From the NCBI GenBank assembly GCA_000433255.1, contig HF998215.1, forward strand, positions 1-13,145: 13,145 nt of DNA. The letters are read 5' to 3'. A program made the position numbers and the translations under genes. The DNA comes from Coprobacillus sp. CAG:605 (lineage in GTDB: Bacteria; Bacillota_I; Bacilli_A; RF39; UBA660). Shown in pieces: positions 11,618 through 13,145 of this stretch (position 1 is its first letter; each line of letters opens with the position of its first letter). Under the pieces are notes generated by a model. That model did not search any database, was not told the origin of the DNA, and was given only the letters and a program-made list of their open reading frames with translations.

Positions 11618-12574
11618 CTAATTATCCTTTCTATTCTCATACATTGAATCTATTAAATTGAATAAATCACTTTCTAGTGTACCTTCACTACTACTTTGAT
11701 TATCCTTACTTTCTTCCTTAACAGGACTAACAACTTCATTCTTATCTTCTTTAGTCTCTTCAAAGATAACATCTTGTTTTGGAATATTAACCACTGGTTC
11801 ATCTAAATGACTTTCTAAGTCTGTTATCTTAATCTCAGCCGTCTTAGTTAGAACATCATCTTCCTCTATATCATCATTTAAAAGCTCTACTACAGGGTTT
11901 TGAGTCTCAGTATCATTACCACTTTCAAAGTTTTTCAAAGGATCTTTCTTTTCTAATTCCTCTTCTAAAACCCCAAAAGCTTTCTCTCTAACTTTATCTA
12001 CATCCATAACTTTAGGTAAAGTTCCTTCACTAGACGCCCTAGGTAAGATATCTTCTTTCTTATAATTCTTATCTAAGATACCATATACCGGTGAAATAAC
12101 AGGAGAAGGTTTAAATTTATGTTCCATAACCGGTTCAACCTTACTAGTACTAGAAACATTATTATATCTTTTCTTAGCATCTACTCTCGTATCAACCCTA
12201 GTATCTCTATTATCTATCCTAATATCTCTTCTTACTTCTTCCCTACGTTGTTCTTCTCTTTTTTCTGTATCTAATCTTCTTTGTTCTAACGCCTTAGCTT
12301 CACGAGCTTTCCTATCACGTTCTAACAATCTATTCCTATTAATAGCCGCAATACGATCAAATTCTTCTTCATCAAACGTTTGAAAAGGACTTTGTTTTTC
12401 TTCTTCCTTCTTAGGAGGCTCAACTTCTTCCTGTTTAAATCTAACCTCTTCTACTTGTTTAGTCTTAACTTGACTTACCTTCGGTCTAACCTCACTAGTC
12501 TCTTCAATAGTAGGAATATCATTATCTTCTTCCTCTTCAAATAATATATTTTTTATTTTACTCATAAATCCCAT
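11618..12574 (-). CDS. Charged, largely disordered protein of unknown function
   Basis: A 318-residue protein that I do not recognise. The N-terminal KIKNILFEEEEDND (residues 6-19) is a short basic-hydrophobic helix followed by an acidic run, as in peripheral membrane or scaffold proteins (SepF starts similarly, but no SepF domain follows). Residues about 75-150 are very rich in Arg and Glu, predicted as a long charged helix, with a RDIRIDNRDTRVDTRVD repetition. A separate ordered-looking motif, SPVYGILDKNYKKEDI (about 161-176), may be a binding peptide. The remainder is acidic and low in hydrophobic residues. The start is ATG at 12574 with AGAGGTG eight bases upstream; that site overlaps the stop codon of the preceding gene. 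It probably works with the two downstream small membrane proteins at the cell envelope or in division; this is inference from operon position. Confidence 0.7.
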   Translation of the reverse strand: MGFMSKIKNILFEEEEDNDIPTIEETSEVRPKVSQVKTKQVEEVRFKQEEVEPPKKEEEKQSPFQTFDEEEFDRIAAINRNRLLERDRKAREAKALEQRRLDTEKREEQRREEVRRDIRIDNRDTRVDTRVDAKKRYNNVSSTSKVEPVMEHKFKPSPVISPVYGILDKNYKKEDILPRASSEGTLPKVMDVDKVREKAFGVLEEELEKKDPLKNFESGNDTETQNPVVELLNDDIEEDDVLTKTAEIKITDLESHLDEPVVNIPKQDVIFEETKEDKNEVVSPVKEESKDNQSSSEGTLESDLFNLIDSMYENRKDN

Positions 12575-12587
12575 AAGTTAAACACCT

Positions 12588-13145
12588 CTAATCAATTAAA
12601 TCTGGGTCATTGGTTTCTTCTTTATAATCATTATTTGCTTCTACTTCTAAGAAATTAGACTCTGTCTTTTTAGTTTCAAAAATATTAAATTCTATTTCTT
12701 TTGAAGTTAAAACATTTTCTCCTACTAAATTAGTAAGAATATCATTATTATATTTAACACTAGATAATATAATCATCGAATTAGCAAACGCTACCTCCAA
12801 ATCACTCTTATCTACTATCACTTCTATTTTAGCATAATTATACATAATTTCAAGAAGATATCTATCATTCTTAAGCTCATTTACTTCTACATACCCAAAT
12901 TTATCTTTATTATTTATTTGCTTACTATATAAAGCCTTGTTATCCTCTTCATACTTAGAAATTACTCTATTATAAAAACTTATAACATCAACATACAAGT
13001 GATAACTATACTTTCTACTATTAATAATCTCATTATATTCAGATCCACCTCTAACATAAAGTCCTTTAGGAGTATAGTATTTATATCCCGTACGATAATT
13101 ATTATACATTTCATAATTACTATCCGTAATAGTTGCTTGTAAAGT
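12588..13145 (-). CDS. Unrecognised protein, 5' end beyond the window
   Basis: At least 185 residues; the frame remains open to the right edge, twelve codons above the first ATG (13109), and no ribosome site precedes that ATG, so the true start lies outside. The visible part is tyrosine- and asparagine-rich (NNYRTGYKYYTPKGLYVRGG), with alternating strands and a helix typical of a small alpha/beta domain, and ends in an acidic tail (ETNDPDLID). No membrane helix, signal peptide or catalytic motif is visible. It is the first visible gene of the operon that continues with the disordered protein, DUF948-like and YtxH genes; the gap to the next gene is 13 nt. I do not recognise the family. Confidence 0.7.
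   Translation of the reverse strand, partial: TLQATITDSNYEMYNNYRTGYKYYTPKGLYVRGGSEYNEIINSRKYSYHLYVDVISFYNRVISKYEEDNKALYSKQINNKDKFGYVEVNELKNDRYLLEIMYNYAKIEVIVDKSDLEVAFANSMIILSSVKYNNDILTNLVGENVLTSKEIEFNIFETKKTESNFLEVEANNDYKEETNDPDLID

Noticed and set aside
133..13145. CRISPR array, tRNA, rRNA, insertion sequence ends or replication origin
   Set aside because: No regularly spaced repeats, cloverleaf, rRNA core, transposase terminal repeats or DnaA-box clusters were seen on either strand.

Overview
The window is AT-rich DNA in which every convincing gene reads on the minus strand, so gene order runs from high to low coordinates. A tyrosine-type T-box leader, strong AGGAGG ribosome sites, U-tract terminators, a YtxH protein and cadherin-like beta-sandwich repeats point to a low-GC Gram-positive (Firmicutes/Bacilli). 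It resembles the uncultured gut lineages near RF39 or Erysipelotrichia; this placement is inference. All 12 genes stop at TAA or TAG, and tryptophan is TGG, so the code looks standard.

From the right edge: (1) 13145-10916 is a compact operon: an unrecognised protein cut by the window edge, a long charged disordered protein, a small DUF948-like membrane protein and a YtxH protein, ended by two terminators. (2) 10710-8827 is a secreted, membrane-anchored protein with four cadherin-like beta-sandwich domains and its own extended -10 promoter. (3) 8806-6860 is a tyrosine operon: a short T-box leader, an HD-domain hydrolase, then tyrosyl-tRNA synthetase, start codon overlapping stop codon, then a terminator. 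(4) 6632-5016 is a membrane-anchored protein with a C-terminal formylglycine-enzyme-like (C-type-lectin-type) domain. (5) 5015-4088 has no intact gene but holds a 120-nt near-homologue of the last 40 codons of that protein, several hairpins and two tandem terminators. (6) 4087-2984 is an Rpn/PD-(D/E)XK nuclease-type transposase-like gene with an internal 105-nt tandem duplication and its ribosome site folded in a hairpin. (7) 2882-1977 is a LysR-type regulator. (8) 1886-133 is a translationally coupled pair, a radical-SAM-like cysteine-rich protein and a HAD-family (deoxy)nucleotidase. The left edge shows a promoter and ribosome site for a gene outside the window.

The most interesting signal is at 4508-5147. 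The 3' end of the surface protein gene and the downstream non-coding copy look like a variable region and template-repeat-like copy of a diversity-generating retroelement (DGR). They are the same length with no gaps. Differences fall preferentially at adenines of the non-coding copy (hand count 17 of 32 A positions against 22 of 88 others). The surface gene alone has a small GC hairpin directly after its stop codon. No reverse transcriptase is visible here, and there are too many non-A differences for a simple cognate pair, so this is a hypothesis: a distant RT, a decayed cassette, or a paralogous template.
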